NCBI GenBank assembly: GCA_963718375.1 | Contig: CAVQZD010000005.1 | Location: 434,001-498,000 of the forward strand | Source: RBG-16-64-13 sp963718375 | GTDB lineage: Bacteria; Actinomycetota; Thermoleophilia; RBG-16-64-13 | Length of the DNA stretch: 64,000 nt | Reading direction: 5' to 3' | In this document: in pieces, positions 41,401 to 50,414 of the stretch | Numbering within the stretch: the stretch's first letter is position 1 | How the letters are laid out: every line of letters begins with the position of its first letter | The notes under the pieces: model-generated | What the model was told of the DNA's origin: nothing | Database searches by the model: none | Seen by the model: only the letters and a program-made list of their open reading frames with translations | Program-made: the position numbers and the translations under genes

Positions 41401-42723
41401 CTACTTATTCTCCAAACGCAGCTGAGCCGACAGCTTGTGAAAGTACAACCCCTCGCTGTCCGCGATCACGGCCACATGAGGTGCTAGCTGCTCCACCGCC
41501 TTGTCCGTCATCTCGACATGTGTGGAGCTGCGCATGAAGGTCTGCACCGACAGAGCCGAGGAGAAGCGGGCCGTCCCACCGGTGGGTAGTACGTGATTGC
41601 TACCGGCCACATAGTCGCCGAAGGCCGTCGCCGTGAGACCGCCTACGAACACTGCTCCAGCAGATCGCACCCTCGGTAGGAAGTCGCGGGCGCCGGCCAG
41701 TTGGATCTCCAGATGTTCAGGCGCGTAGGCTTCGGTAGCGGCTTCGGCCACTGCCAAGAAGTCCTCGCCCGGGCTCGCGAAGAAGGCGGTGAGACCAGAG
41801 TCAGAGTCGGCGGGCGCCGCGCGTGACGTATCGGCTCCACGCTCGCGCTGTGCCCGCGCGAGTAACGCGGATATCGCCTTCTCCACTGCACGACAGAGTT
41901 CCTCGTTCTCGGCCACCAGCACCGCCGTCGCCCCACTGCCATGTTCGACCTGCGCCAACATGTCGACCGCTACCCATTCGGGCTTGGCCGTCGCGTCAGC
42001 CAGTATCAGCACCTCGCTCGGGCCCGCCAAGCTGTCTATCCCCACTAAGCCATATACCTGACGTTTGGCTTCAGCCACGTAGGCGTTGCCCGGTCCGCTG
42101 ATGACGTCCGCCCGCGGTATCGTCTCCGTGCCGAAGGCCATGGCCGCCACAGCCTGTGCTCCTCCGACCCGGAACACTTTCTCAATGCCGACCAGTCTGG
42201 CCGCCGCCAGCACCGAACGGTTCACAGAGCCGTCCGGCCCGGGAGGGGTGCAGATAAAGAGTTCGGGCACCCCGGCCACCAAGGCGGGGCAAGCGTTCAT
42301 GACCACCGATGAAGCGTAGGAGCCCAGTCCGCCGGGCACATACAGGCCCGCGCGCGCTACCGGTAGATGGCGCGCGCCCAGGCTCTGCCACTGGAAGCCC
42401 AACACCTCCCAGCCGGGGGTCATCTCCCGCCGGTGGAACGACAGACAGTTCTTGAAAGAGAGTTCCAGTGCAGAACGCAGTCCCGCGTCCAGCTCTTGGT
42501 AGGCGGACTCCAACTCTTCAGCCGGCACCATCATGCCTTCAGTCGTCGCGTCGGGCCAGTCGAACCTCGCGGTCGCCTCGATCACAGCCTCGTCGCCCCT
42601 GGAGCGGACCTCTGCCAAGATGCCGGCCACGACCTCTGGCACGTCGGAGGCGCCCGCCCCGGTGGAACGCAGGTCCTGCATCTCGGTGGCTACGGAGCCA
42701 CTGTTCACGGCCGATATCCTCAC
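41401..42723 (-). CDS. hisD: histidinol dehydrogenase
   Basis: 440 residues. NAD-dependent zinc enzyme for the last two oxidations of histidine synthesis. Seen: VARAGLYVPGGLGSYASSVVMNACPALVAGV, RVGGAQAVAAMAFGTETIP, GPGNAYVAEAKRQVYG, DSLAGPSEVLILAD, QVEHGSGATAVLV, YAPEHLEIQ and TGGTARFSSALSVQTFMR. Catalytic His and zinc ligands are in the QxEHG and APEHLE blocks. It follows dnaE by 48 bases and is cut off from hisBHAF by the GGDEF/HD-GYP gene. Confidence 0.96.
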   Translation of the reverse strand: MRISAVNSGSVATEMQDLRSTGAGASDVPEVVAGILAEVRSRGDEAVIEATARFDWPDATTEGMMVPAEELESAYQELDAGLRSALELSFKNCLSFHRREMTPGWEVLGFQWQSLGARHLPVARAGLYVPGGLGSYASSVVMNACPALVAGVPELFICTPPGPDGSVNRSVLAAARLVGIEKVFRVGGAQAVAAMAFGTETIPRADVISGPGNAYVAEAKRQVYGLVGIDSLAGPSEVLILADATAKPEWVAVDMLAQVEHGSGATAVLVAENEELCRAVEKAISALLARAQRERGADTSRAAPADSDSGLTAFFASPGEDFLAVAEAATEAYAPEHLEIQLAGARDFLPRVRSAGAVFVGGLTATAFGDYVAGSNHVLPTGGTARFSSALSVQTFMRSSTHVEMTDKAVEQLAPHVAVIADSEGLYFHKLSAQLRLENK

Positions 42724-42770
42724 AGAAGACTCGCCTTTCTTAGGTCTTGGCCACTATTGTCTCATTCTAG

Positions 42771-45700
42771 CTACAGGCCGGCCCCGCTGGAGACAGTGGT
42801 GCGGCCCTGACAGACGCAGCCAGCGCCGAGCAACTCCTGCAGTTCGGCAAAGAGACTCGCCTGCGGGTTCACCTTGAACCGATCGCCCAGGCGCAGACGT
42901 CGCTCGTTGCCGCCCGTGCTGACGTACATGTCCACGCTGCACTCACCGGGGAACCGAGCCAATATCCCTTTGAGGTCTGTTATCACCGCACCGGGCAGCC
43001 GGTCGCCGTCAACGGAGATCGACAGGGGCTCCAGACCCGTCCTTACCACGAAGGCCTCAACGACCAGGGGGATGAGTTTGGTCTCGGCCTCATCCTTGTG
43101 GTCCACGCGGCCCTTGACCTTGATCACGCTATCCTCCACCAGCAGCTCCTTGCTCTCCTGGTAGATCGCGGGGAAGCAAAGCATCTCCACTGAGCCCTCC
43201 AAGCCCTCGACGGTGACGAAGGCCATGAGCTCTCCTGACTTCTTGGTGGTGATCCGCTTCACACTCCCCACCATGCCGATGATGGTCGTCACGGCGCCGT
43301 CCGGGAGTTCAGGGAGTTCATGGATTTGATGGCCCGCCACGCCCAGCAGATACGGACTCAGGTCCTTGAGCGGATGGGAGCTGACATAAAGGCCCAGAGT
43401 CTCCTTCTCCAGCTGGAGTAGTTCCTCTTTGGTGAAGTCGACGTCGGAGATCTGCACCGGTGGGTGGCCGCTATTCCGGCGCTTGGCGCCTTCGGCCGGC
43501 GTGGCGTCCGCGAGCAGATCGAAGATCGAGCCCTGGCCCCGGTCGGCGTCGGACCGCATCTTCTTGCCGTGAGCCACGGCCTGCGGGAGTACCATCAGCA
43601 TGCCTCGACGCGAGGGGCCTATGGAATCCATGGCCCCGGACTTGATGAGACTCTCGAGGGCGCGCCCGTTGACGGTGCCCAGGTCGACACGCTCGCAGAA
43701 CTCGAACAGATCGCGGAAGGGCCCGTCCTTGTCGCGCATCTCCAGGATGTTGCGGATTGCCGTCTCGCCGACGTTCTTGACCGCATTCAGACCGAACCGG
43801 ATGACGTCACCGATGCCCCTGAAATCCATAACCGACTCATTGATGTCGGGGGGCAGCACCTCGATGCCCATCTCGTTCGCTACGTTCACGTAGAAGGGGA
43901 CCTTGTCCTTGGTGTCCATGACGCTCGAGATGAGCGCCGCCATGTACTGCACGGGGAAGTTGGCTTTCAGATACGCGGTCCTGTAGGAGATCAGGGCATA
44001 GCAGGCGGCATGCGACTTGTTGAACGAGTAGTCGGCGGCCCTGACCATCAGTCCCCACAGGTGCTCCACAGCCCGAGGCGAAGTGCCATTGGCCTCGGCC
44101 CCACTGCGAAACTTAGGCTCGAGGGCATCCATCTTCTCCTTGATCTTCTTGCCGATGGCCTTGCGCAGGTCGTCGGCCATGGCCGGGGAGAATCCGGCGA
44201 TGCGCTTCGATATCTCCATCAGTTGCTCTTGGTAGATAGCAACGCCGTGAGTGGGTCGCAGGATCGGCTCCAGACGATCGTCCACGAACTTCACCAGCGA
44301 GGGGTCCCGCTTGTTGCGGGCGTACTCGGAGATGAACTGCATCGGACCGGGCCGGTACAACGCCACCAGGGCAATAAGGTCATTAAGAGCGGTGGGCTGG
44401 ATCTCGCGAAGGGCGTCCCGCATGCCGCTGGACTCGAACTGGAACACACCTACGGCATCCCCCTTGGCCAGCATCTTGTACGTCCGGAGGTCATCCAGGG
44501 GGATCTCCTCGATATCGAAATCGGGGTGTCCCGCGGCGCGCACAAACTCAACCGCGCGCGCGATGACGTCTAGATTGCGCAGCCCCAGGAAGTCCATCTT
44601 CAGGAGCCCTAGGCTCTCTACGTCGGTCATGGAGACCTGCGTCACGACCTCGGCGTCGCCCTTCTGCATCAATGGCAGATAGTCGGTGAGTGGGCCTTCG
44701 GATATGACCACGCCGGCAGCGTGGATGGAGTCTTGGCGGATCAGGCCCTCCAGGGGCCGAGCCATATCGACTACTTCGTGCACCATCGGGTCGGAGTCGT
44801 AGGCCGCCTTGAGTTCGCACTTGGGGTCGGCCACACATGCGTCCAGGGTGATGTCCAGCACCTCAGGCACCAGCTTCGCTATGCGATCAGCCTGGGCGTA
44901 CGGCACGTCCATCACCCTGGCGGCGTCGCGGATCGCCTGTCGAGCCTTGATGGTGCCGAAGGTGGCTATCTGAGCGACTCGGTCGCGACCGTACTTCTTG
45001 GCCACGTAATCGATGACTCTCTCTCGACCCGCCACGGAGAAGTCGATGTCGATGTCGGGCATGCTTATCCGGTCCGGGTTCAAGAAGCGCTCGAACAGCA
45101 GCTCATACTCGATCGGGTCAAGATCGGTTATGCCCAGTAGATAAGAGACCAGCGAACCTGCGGCCGAACCCCTCCCGGGTCCGACTGGGATACCGGAGCT
45201 CTTCGCGTAGCTGACGAAGTCCCAGACGACCAAGAAGTATGGTGGAAAGCCCATCTTCTCTATGACCGCGAGCTCTGTCTCCAACCGCTCGCGGACCTCG
45301 GGGGTCACCTGGTCACCGTAACGCCGGACCAGCCCCAGTTCGCACTGCTCCCGCAGATACGAGGCTTCGGTGTGACCCTCGGGCACGGTGAAGTGTGGGA
45401 TGAGCATGCGATCCAGCTGTATGTCCACGTTGCAGCGCTCAGCGACCTCCAAGGTGTTACTCACCGCTTCGGGATGATCCCGGAAGGCCAACCGCATCTC
45501 TTCTTCTGTCTTGAAGAAGAACTCCTGCGAACTGAAGCGCAACCGGTCCTCCTCAGCCAGACGAGAACCTGTCTGTATGCATAGGAGGACATCGTGAGCC
45601 GCGGCATCGCTCTCGGCGAGATAGTGCACATCGTTGGTGGCCACCAGTTTCAGTCCTGTGCGCTGAGCGAGATCGGCCATGCGCGGATTCACCTGCACCA

Positions 45701-46319
45701 GCTCACCGATGCCGGTCTCCTGGATCTCAAGGTAGACGTTCTCCCTGCCAAAGATCGTGCACAGCCGCTCGATCTCGGACTCAGCTGCCGCATGCTGCCC
45801 GTTCTCCAAAGCGCGCGAAAGCCGTCCACTCGGACAACCGCTCAGGCAGATGAGACCTTCGGCATGCTCGGCCAACATCTGGTAGTCCATACGCGGCTTG
45901 TAGTAGTAACCCTCGAGAAAGGCAAGACTGCCGAGCTTGAGCAGGTTGCGATACCCGGCCGCGTCGCGCGCAAGCAGGGTGAGATGCCAGCGCTCCTCGT
46001 TCTGGCCTTCCTTGCGGAAGCGGTCTTCGACCACGTACGCTTCGAGCCCGATTATCGGCTTGACACCTGCTTTACGGCACTGCTGGTGGAACTGGATGAT
46101 GCCCGACAGGACCCCGTGGTCGGTGATGGCCAGGGCGGGCATGCCGTACTCTACGGCCCGTTTGACCAAGTCGTCCACCTTGCAGGCCCCGTCCAACGCT
46201 GAGTAATGCGTGTGCACGTGCAGATGACAGAAGCCGGCCTCGGCGCGCGCCGGAACCGGCTCTGATAGAGCTTCTGCTGCAGGTTGCGACGACGCTGACA
46301 AGACCACGGATCTCCCCAT
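42771..46319 (-). CDS. dnaE: DNA polymerase III alpha subunit
   Basis: 1182 residues. PHP domain (FCHLHVHTHYSALDGACK, ITDHGVLSG, TNDVHYL), the polymerase palm with catalytic acids in MPDIDIDFSV and SAAGSLVSYLLGITDLDP, fingers with YRPGPMQFI, helix-hairpin-helix, and an OB fold near residue 1000 (TIIGMVGSVKRITTKKSGELMAFVTVEG). The ATG at 46319 is chosen because a promoter-like pair lies 36-65 bases upstream, inside a possible longer reading from a TTG at 46433. It heads the dnaE-hisD pair. Confidence 0.94.
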   Translation of the reverse strand: MGRSVVLSASSQPAAEALSEPVPARAEAGFCHLHVHTHYSALDGACKVDDLVKRAVEYGMPALAITDHGVLSGIIQFHQQCRKAGVKPIIGLEAYVVEDRFRKEGQNEERWHLTLLARDAAGYRNLLKLGSLAFLEGYYYKPRMDYQMLAEHAEGLICLSGCPSGRLSRALENGQHAAAESEIERLCTIFGRENVYLEIQETGIGELVQVNPRMADLAQRTGLKLVATNDVHYLAESDAAAHDVLLCIQTGSRLAEEDRLRFSSQEFFFKTEEEMRLAFRDHPEAVSNTLEVAERCNVDIQLDRMLIPHFTVPEGHTEASYLREQCELGLVRRYGDQVTPEVRERLETELAVIEKMGFPPYFLVVWDFVSYAKSSGIPVGPGRGSAAGSLVSYLLGITDLDPIEYELLFERFLNPDRISMPDIDIDFSVAGRERVIDYVAKKYGRDRVAQIATFGTIKARQAIRDAARVMDVPYAQADRIAKLVPEVLDITLDACVADPKCELKAAYDSDPMVHEVVDMARPLEGLIRQDSIHAAGVVISEGPLTDYLPLMQKGDAEVVTQVSMTDVESLGLLKMDFLGLRNLDVIARAVEFVRAAGHPDFDIEEIPLDDLRTYKMLAKGDAVGVFQFESSGMRDALREIQPTALNDLIALVALYRPGPMQFISEYARNKRDPSLVKFVDDRLEPILRPTHGVAIYQEQLMEISKRIAGFSPAMADDLRKAIGKKIKEKMDALEPKFRSGAEANGTSPRAVEHLWGLMVRAADYSFNKSHAACYALISYRTAYLKANFPVQYMAALISSVMDTKDKVPFYVNVANEMGIEVLPPDINESVMDFRGIGDVIRFGLNAVKNVGETAIRNILEMRDKDGPFRDLFEFCERVDLGTVNGRALESLIKSGAMDSIGPSRRGMLMVLPQAVAHGKKMRSDADRGQGSIFDLLADATPAEGAKRRNSGHPPVQISDVDFTKEELLQLEKETLGLYVSSHPLKDLSPYLLGVAGHQIHELPELPDGAVTTIIGMVGSVKRITTKKSGELMAFVTVEGLEGSVEMLCFPAIYQESKELLVEDSVIKVKGRVDHKDEAETKLIPLVVEAFVVRTGLEPLSISVDGDRLPGAVITDLKGILARFPGECSVDMYVSTGGNERRLRLGDRFKVNPQASLFAELQELLGAGCVCQGRTTVSSGAGL

Positions 46320-46354
46320 ACTTGAGGCATTAAGAGGCGCCTCACTACCGCTCG

Positions 46355-46384
46355 ATTCTACCCGAAAGCCCCCTGCTGCCTCAA
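46355..46384 (-). promoter_or_regulatory. probable dnaE promoter
   Basis: On the minus strand TTGAGG (46379-46384) and TAGAAT (46355-46360, five of six consensus) are 18 bases apart. The leader before the ATG at 46319 contains a perfect 10-base palindrome GAGGCGCCTC (46334-46343). Confidence 0.5.
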
Positions 46385-46475
46385 GTAGTTTCGTCAGCTG
46401 AGGGTGAACAAAATCCGCTCTGAGCGGCTCCAAGCATACAGCTTCCGGGCAGCCATCGCGCGCTCGCTGCCAATA

Positions 46476-47090
46476 TCAGGTGAACGCTTCGATGATGTCC
46501 TTAGCAAGCGGGAACTCGTGCAGCAGCGCCTCGCGCCGACCTATTTCGAAGTCCTCGTATTCGAACCCAGGCGTGACCACACAACTGGCTAGCGACCAGT
46601 CCACAGACCCGGCGACACGCCGGTCGCCAGTCCAGCGCCGCTCGGGAGCCCTGCCAAAGCCCCAGTCGGTCTGTTGACCCACGATCGCGCGCGCCGCCAC
46701 CCACCAGCCCGCTGGGACCAACTCGCACGGGTTCGCGGGTCCGATGACCTTCACCTCCGGCAGCGACTTGGAGGTGCCGGCTCTGCCGGCCTGTGTGCTC
46801 TCGTCTGGGCGGAGCAGGAACAACTCCACCAGCGCGCCTGAGTGATAGAACCAGAGTTCGTCGGAGCGCAACCGGTGAAAGCGACTGGGCTCTCTGTCGG
46901 TGAGCAGATAGAGGATAGAGGTCGAGGCCGAACGCTTGCCATGAGGAGTGGCTACCTTCTGCTCCGCCCGGTAGGTCTCGCGAAAGTAGCCGCCTTCAGT
47001 ATGGGGGCTCAGATCCAGATCACCTATGACCTGTTCAGCCGTGAGCCGTTCCGGCTCGTGTGCTCCGCTGCCCTCCGACCTATCGGTCAT
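46476..47090 (-). CDS. cupin DUF985 family protein
   Basis: 204 residues of a double-stranded beta-helix: HTEGGYFRETYR, SILYLLTDREPSRFHRLRSDELWFYHSGALVELFLL, VPAGWWVAARA, CVVTPGFEYEDFEIG. Pattern matches the DUF985 cupins, for which no general enzymatic role is agreed. Its start overlaps the FAH gene by 4 bases, so it is the last gene of the ilvE-cimA-FAH-cupin chain. Confidence 0.86.
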   Translation of the reverse strand: MTDRSEGSGAHEPERLTAEQVIGDLDLSPHTEGGYFRETYRAEQKVATPHGKRSASTSILYLLTDREPSRFHRLRSDELWFYHSGALVELFLLRPDESTQAGRAGTSKSLPEVKVIGPANPCELVPAGWWVAARAIVGQQTDWGFGRAPERRWTGDRRVAGSVDWSLASCVVTPGFEYEDFEIGRREALLHEFPLAKDIIEAFT

Positions 47091-47866
47091 CGCTCCTCCA
47101 TCAGCACGGGATTGCTGAGATGCCCCACCCCGTCAATGTCCACTTCTACCTCATCCCCGGGATGAAGCTCGCCTACTCCCGAAGTAGTACCCAACATGAT
47201 GAGATCTCCACGCTCCAGAGTCATCGCCTGGCTGACCAAGGAGATGATCTCGAAGGGGTCACGGATCATGTCCTGTACCTGCGCTTCCTGTCGGAGCTCA
47301 CCGTTGACCTTGGTGCGGATATACGCCTCCGGCGGTGGCATCTCTGTCTCTAAGAAGGGACCGACAGCCCCGAAAGTGTCAAACCCCTTAGCCCGCCACC
47401 ACTGCTTGTCTTCACCCTGCAGGTCACGCTCGGTGACGTCGTTGGCGCACGTCCAGCCCCATACCGCCTTGACGGCCTCCTCCGGGGTCACGCGCCTCGT
47501 GGGTCTGCTGATGGCCACGGCGAGTTCTCCCTCGTACTCCACCCGGGTGGCGTCGAACGGATATACGATCTCGTCTCTATGACCTATGAGACAGGTCGGT
47601 GGCTTGAAGAAGAGTACCGGCCGGGGCACCTGCTCGGTCGACGGGTTGGGGACGCGACCCGCCCGCGTCACCATCTCTTTGATGTGCTCCCTGAAGTTCC
47701 AGCCCACTCCCAGGATCTTGCTAGGCGCCACTGGGGGTAGAAGCCTGATATCGTCCTCCCCCACGGTGGTGCCGGCGAGCTCCGCGGGCGAGGTGATCAG
47801 ATAGCCCGCGCAGGTGACCTCGGCCTCACAGACCTCGCCCTGGTAGTCGATGCGTGCCAGCCTCAT
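47087..47866 (-). CDS. fumarylacetoacetate hydrolase (FAH) family protein
   Basis: About 259 residues. FAH fold: ILGVGWNFREHIKEM, VLFFKPPTCLIGHRDEIVYP, VEYEGELAVAISRP with the metal-binding E-x-E, GWTCANDVTERDLQ, KGFDTFGAVGPFL and GTTSGVGELHPGDEVEV. Likely acts on a 2-keto acid or acylpyruvate; the substrate is not evident. The ATG at 47866 overlaps the cimA stop (ATGA) and has GGAGGAAAC upstream. Confidence 0.9.
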   Translation of the reverse strand: MRLARIDYQGEVCEAEVTCAGYLITSPAELAGTTVGEDDIRLLPPVAPSKILGVGWNFREHIKEMVTRAGRVPNPSTEQVPRPVLFFKPPTCLIGHRDEIVYPFDATRVEYEGELAVAISRPTRRVTPEEAVKAVWGWTCANDVTERDLQGEDKQWWRAKGFDTFGAVGPFLETEMPPPEAYIRTKVNGELRQEAQVQDMIRDPFEIISLVSQAMTLERGDLIMLGTTSGVGELHPGDEVEVDIDGVGHLSNPVLMEER

Positions 47867-49449
47867 GACTGTTTCCTCCCGCGCAGAAGCCCGTAGGAGA
47901 TGGAGTCCACCAACGCCTGCCACGAGGCCTCTACGACGTTCTCGCTCACCCCCACACTCCCCCAGTTCTCGTGGCCGTCTGAAGAATCCAGAAGCACCCT
48001 AGTCTTGGCTGCCGTGCCCTTGTCCTCGTCCATGATGCGCACGCTGTAGTTGATCAGGTGTATATCATCGACCTCGGGGAACTTGCGGCGGATAGCCGTA
48101 CGCAAGGCCTTGTCCAATGCATTGACGGGACCGTTACCCTCTGCCGTCTCCAGGAAGCGCTCCCCGTCCACATGCACCTTGACCGTGGCTTCGCAGGTCA
48201 TCCTTCCGTCCTCACGCTTCTCGACGATGATGCGGAAGTTCTCGAGGTGGAAGAGCTCCACCTGCACGCCCAACTCAGCCCGCAGCAGCAGCTCGAAGGA
48301 TGCATCGGCCGCCTCGTAGTGGTAGCCCTCGTTCTCCCGCTCTTTCACCCGGCCCAGCACCCGCTCCGCCAGGTCCTGGTCCTCGGGCAACGAGTAGCCG
48401 AGGTCCTTGGCCCGCTGAGCGATCGTGGCCTTTCCGGACAACTCCGATACCAGCACATGCGGTTCGTTACCGACGAGCGCCGGCGACACGTGCTCGAACG
48501 TGGTCGGGTCGCGCTCCACGGCCGAGATGTGCATACCGCCCTTGTGAGCGAAGGCGTTGCGCCCCACATAGGGCTGATGCGCGTCAGGCGCCACATTGCA
48601 GAGCTCGGCCACAAAACGGCCGGCTTCGGTCAGTTTGGCCAGGTCGGAGTCGGAGACGCAGTCCAGGCCCATCTTCAGTTTGAGCCCGGGGATTATGGCG
48701 CACAGGTCGGCGTTACCACAGCGCTCGCCGTATCCGTTCATAGTGCCCTGCACCATGTCCGCTCCGGCCGCTACGGCCACCAGGGTATTGGCGACGGCGC
48801 ACCCGGAATCGTTGTGGGCGTGGATACCCACCCCGCACACATCGCCGATAGCCGCCACTACCTGCCCGACCACCTCTTGCACCTGCATGGGCAGAGCGGC
48901 CCCGTTCGTGTCACACAGACACACCGCTTCCGCCCCTGCCTCAGCCGCAGCCCGCAGACAGGCGAGCGCATACTCGGGGTGCGCGGCGTATCCGTCGAAG
49001 AAGTGCTCCGCGTCGTAGAAGACCCTCTTGCCTTCCTCGACCAAGAACGCCACCGACTCGGAGATCATGCGCAGGTTCTCATCGCGGTCGACGCGGAGCA
49101 CCTTCTCCACGTGCAGGTCCCAGCTCTTGCCGACTATCGCCGCGACGGGCGCCCAGTTCTCAGCCATGATCTTCAGGTTGCGGTCTTCTGCCGCTGCGAC
49201 GCCGCCGGCCCTGGTCATCCCGAACACGGCGATATCGGCCCGTCCAAGATGATCGGGTTGGACTTTGCGGAAGAACTCCTTGTCCTTGGGATTGGACCCC
49301 GGAAAGCCACCCTCGATGATATGGACGCCCAGGTCCGCGATGCGAGACGCGATGCGCACCTTCTCGTCCACAGACACGCTGAGTCCTTCGCGCTGCATGC
49401 CGTCGCGGAGAGTAGTGTCATAGAGGAGGATGCGCCGTGCCGGTCTCAT
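47863..49449 (-). CDS. cimA: (R)-citramalate synthase
   Basis: 528 residues. Condenses pyruvate and acetyl-CoA, the entry to threonine-independent isoleucine synthesis. DRE-TIM motifs: LYDTTLRDGMQREGLSVSVDEK, HAHNDSGCAVANTLVAVAAGADMVQGTMNGYGERCGNADL, GRNAFAHKGGMH, followed by a C-terminal LeuA-type allosteric domain. The length and KSWDLHVEKVLRVDRDENLRMI block favour CimA over 2-isopropylmalate or homocitrate synthase. It overlaps ilvE and the FAH gene by 4 bases each. Confidence 0.92.
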   Translation of the reverse strand: MRPARRILLYDTTLRDGMQREGLSVSVDEKVRIASRIADLGVHIIEGGFPGSNPKDKEFFRKVQPDHLGRADIAVFGMTRAGGVAAAEDRNLKIMAENWAPVAAIVGKSWDLHVEKVLRVDRDENLRMISESVAFLVEEGKRVFYDAEHFFDGYAAHPEYALACLRAAAEAGAEAVCLCDTNGAALPMQVQEVVGQVVAAIGDVCGVGIHAHNDSGCAVANTLVAVAAGADMVQGTMNGYGERCGNADLCAIIPGLKLKMGLDCVSDSDLAKLTEAGRFVAELCNVAPDAHQPYVGRNAFAHKGGMHISAVERDPTTFEHVSPALVGNEPHVLVSELSGKATIAQRAKDLGYSLPEDQDLAERVLGRVKERENEGYHYEAADASFELLLRAELGVQVELFHLENFRIIVEKREDGRMTCEATVKVHVDGERFLETAEGNGPVNALDKALRTAIRRKFPEVDDIHLINYSVRIMDEDKGTAAKTRVLLDSSDGHENWGSVGVSENVVEASWQALVDSISYGLLRGRKQS

Positions 49450-50318
49450 CCTGCGTTCACCGGTGTCCCCGTGCTGTTTGCGTACTCATGAAACCGCTCG
49501 ACGATCTCTTTGGTGACCGGACCGGGCACGCCGCTGCCTATCTTGCGTCGGTCGACTTCCACCACCGGTCCGACCTCGGCGGCCGTGCCGGTGAGGAAGG
49601 CCTCGTCCGCGTTGTACACATCGTGCAAGGTGTAGCTGCCTTCTTCGACCTCTAGACCCATGGAGGCGGCCAGCCTCATGACGACACTGCGCGTGATGCC
49701 CGGTAGCGCACCCAGAGCCGTACTGGGAGTCATCAACTTGTGTCCTCTGATCATGAAGAAGTTGTCCGCGGTGCACTCGCACACGTACCCAGAAGTGGTC
49801 AAGAAGAGACCTTCGTCGACGTGGGCGTCGCGCAATTCCAGAGACCCGATGACGTTGTTCAAGTAGTTGAGGCTCTTGACCGCGGGGTTGACGGCCTGCG
49901 GGTCGTTGCGCCTGGTGGCCAAGGTCTTGAGCTTGAAGCCCTTCTCGTACACCTCCGCCGGATACAGGGTGATGCCCGCGGCGATGCAGAAGACCGTCGG
50001 CTGCGGGCACTTGGCCGGGTTCAGGCCCAGGTCGCCCTTGCCGCGCGTGACCACCAGCCTTATATATGCGGACCCTGGATTACGACGCACGGTCTCCAGC
50101 ACTATCTCGATGACCTGCTCCCTAGACAGGGGTATGTCCAGCGCCAGAGTCTGAGCCGACGAGTAGAGCCGATCCACATGAGCGTCCAACTCGAACACGC
50201 GCCCATCGTAGACTCGTATGCCCTCGAACACGCCATCCCCGTAAAGGAGCCCATGATCGAAGACGCTTACCTTCGCGTCCGCTTCGCTGCAATAGTCCCC
50301 GTCGATGTAGATCTGCAT
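49446..50318 (-). CDS. ilvE: branched-chain amino acid aminotransferase
   Basis: 290 residues, class IV PLP enzyme: YIDGDYCSEADAKVSVFDHGLLYGDGVFEGIRVYDGRVF, RLVVTRGKGDLGLNP, PLP Lys in AVKSLNYLNNV, SGYVCECTADNFFMI, GALPGITRSVVM, and DEAFLTGTAAEVGPV. Transaminates the 2-keto acids of valine, leucine and isoleucine. GGGGGAGG precedes the ATG at 50318. First gene of the operon with cimA. Confidence 0.92.
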   Translation of the reverse strand: MQIYIDGDYCSEADAKVSVFDHGLLYGDGVFEGIRVYDGRVFELDAHVDRLYSSAQTLALDIPLSREQVIEIVLETVRRNPGSAYIRLVVTRGKGDLGLNPAKCPQPTVFCIAAGITLYPAEVYEKGFKLKTLATRRNDPQAVNPAVKSLNYLNNVIGSLELRDAHVDEGLFLTTSGYVCECTADNFFMIRGHKLMTPSTALGALPGITRSVVMRLAASMGLEVEEGSYTLHDVYNADEAFLTGTAAEVGPVVEVDRRKIGSGVPGPVTKEIVERFHEYANSTGTPVNAG

Positions 50319-50364
50319 GTATGCCTCCCCCGGGTCGACCCGGTCCAGACCGCTGGATACCCCG

Positions 50365-50370
50365 AGTATA
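50365..50370 (-). promoter_or_regulatory. -10 element for the ilvE-cimA operon
   Basis: TATACT on the minus strand (five of six consensus), preceded by TTTTG, about 46 bases before the ilvE ATG. No good -35 hexamer is seen at 16-18 bases, so activator dependence is possible. Confidence 0.45.
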
Positions 50371-50414
50371 CAAAATCTGGCCCGACCCAAGCCGGTTCCA
50401 AGGCATTTTGCCGC

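Noticed and set aside
48058..49491. 477-codon plus-strand frame opposite cimA
   Set aside because: Antisense shadow of a clear enzyme gene; the translation is His/Leu/Val-rich without motifs.
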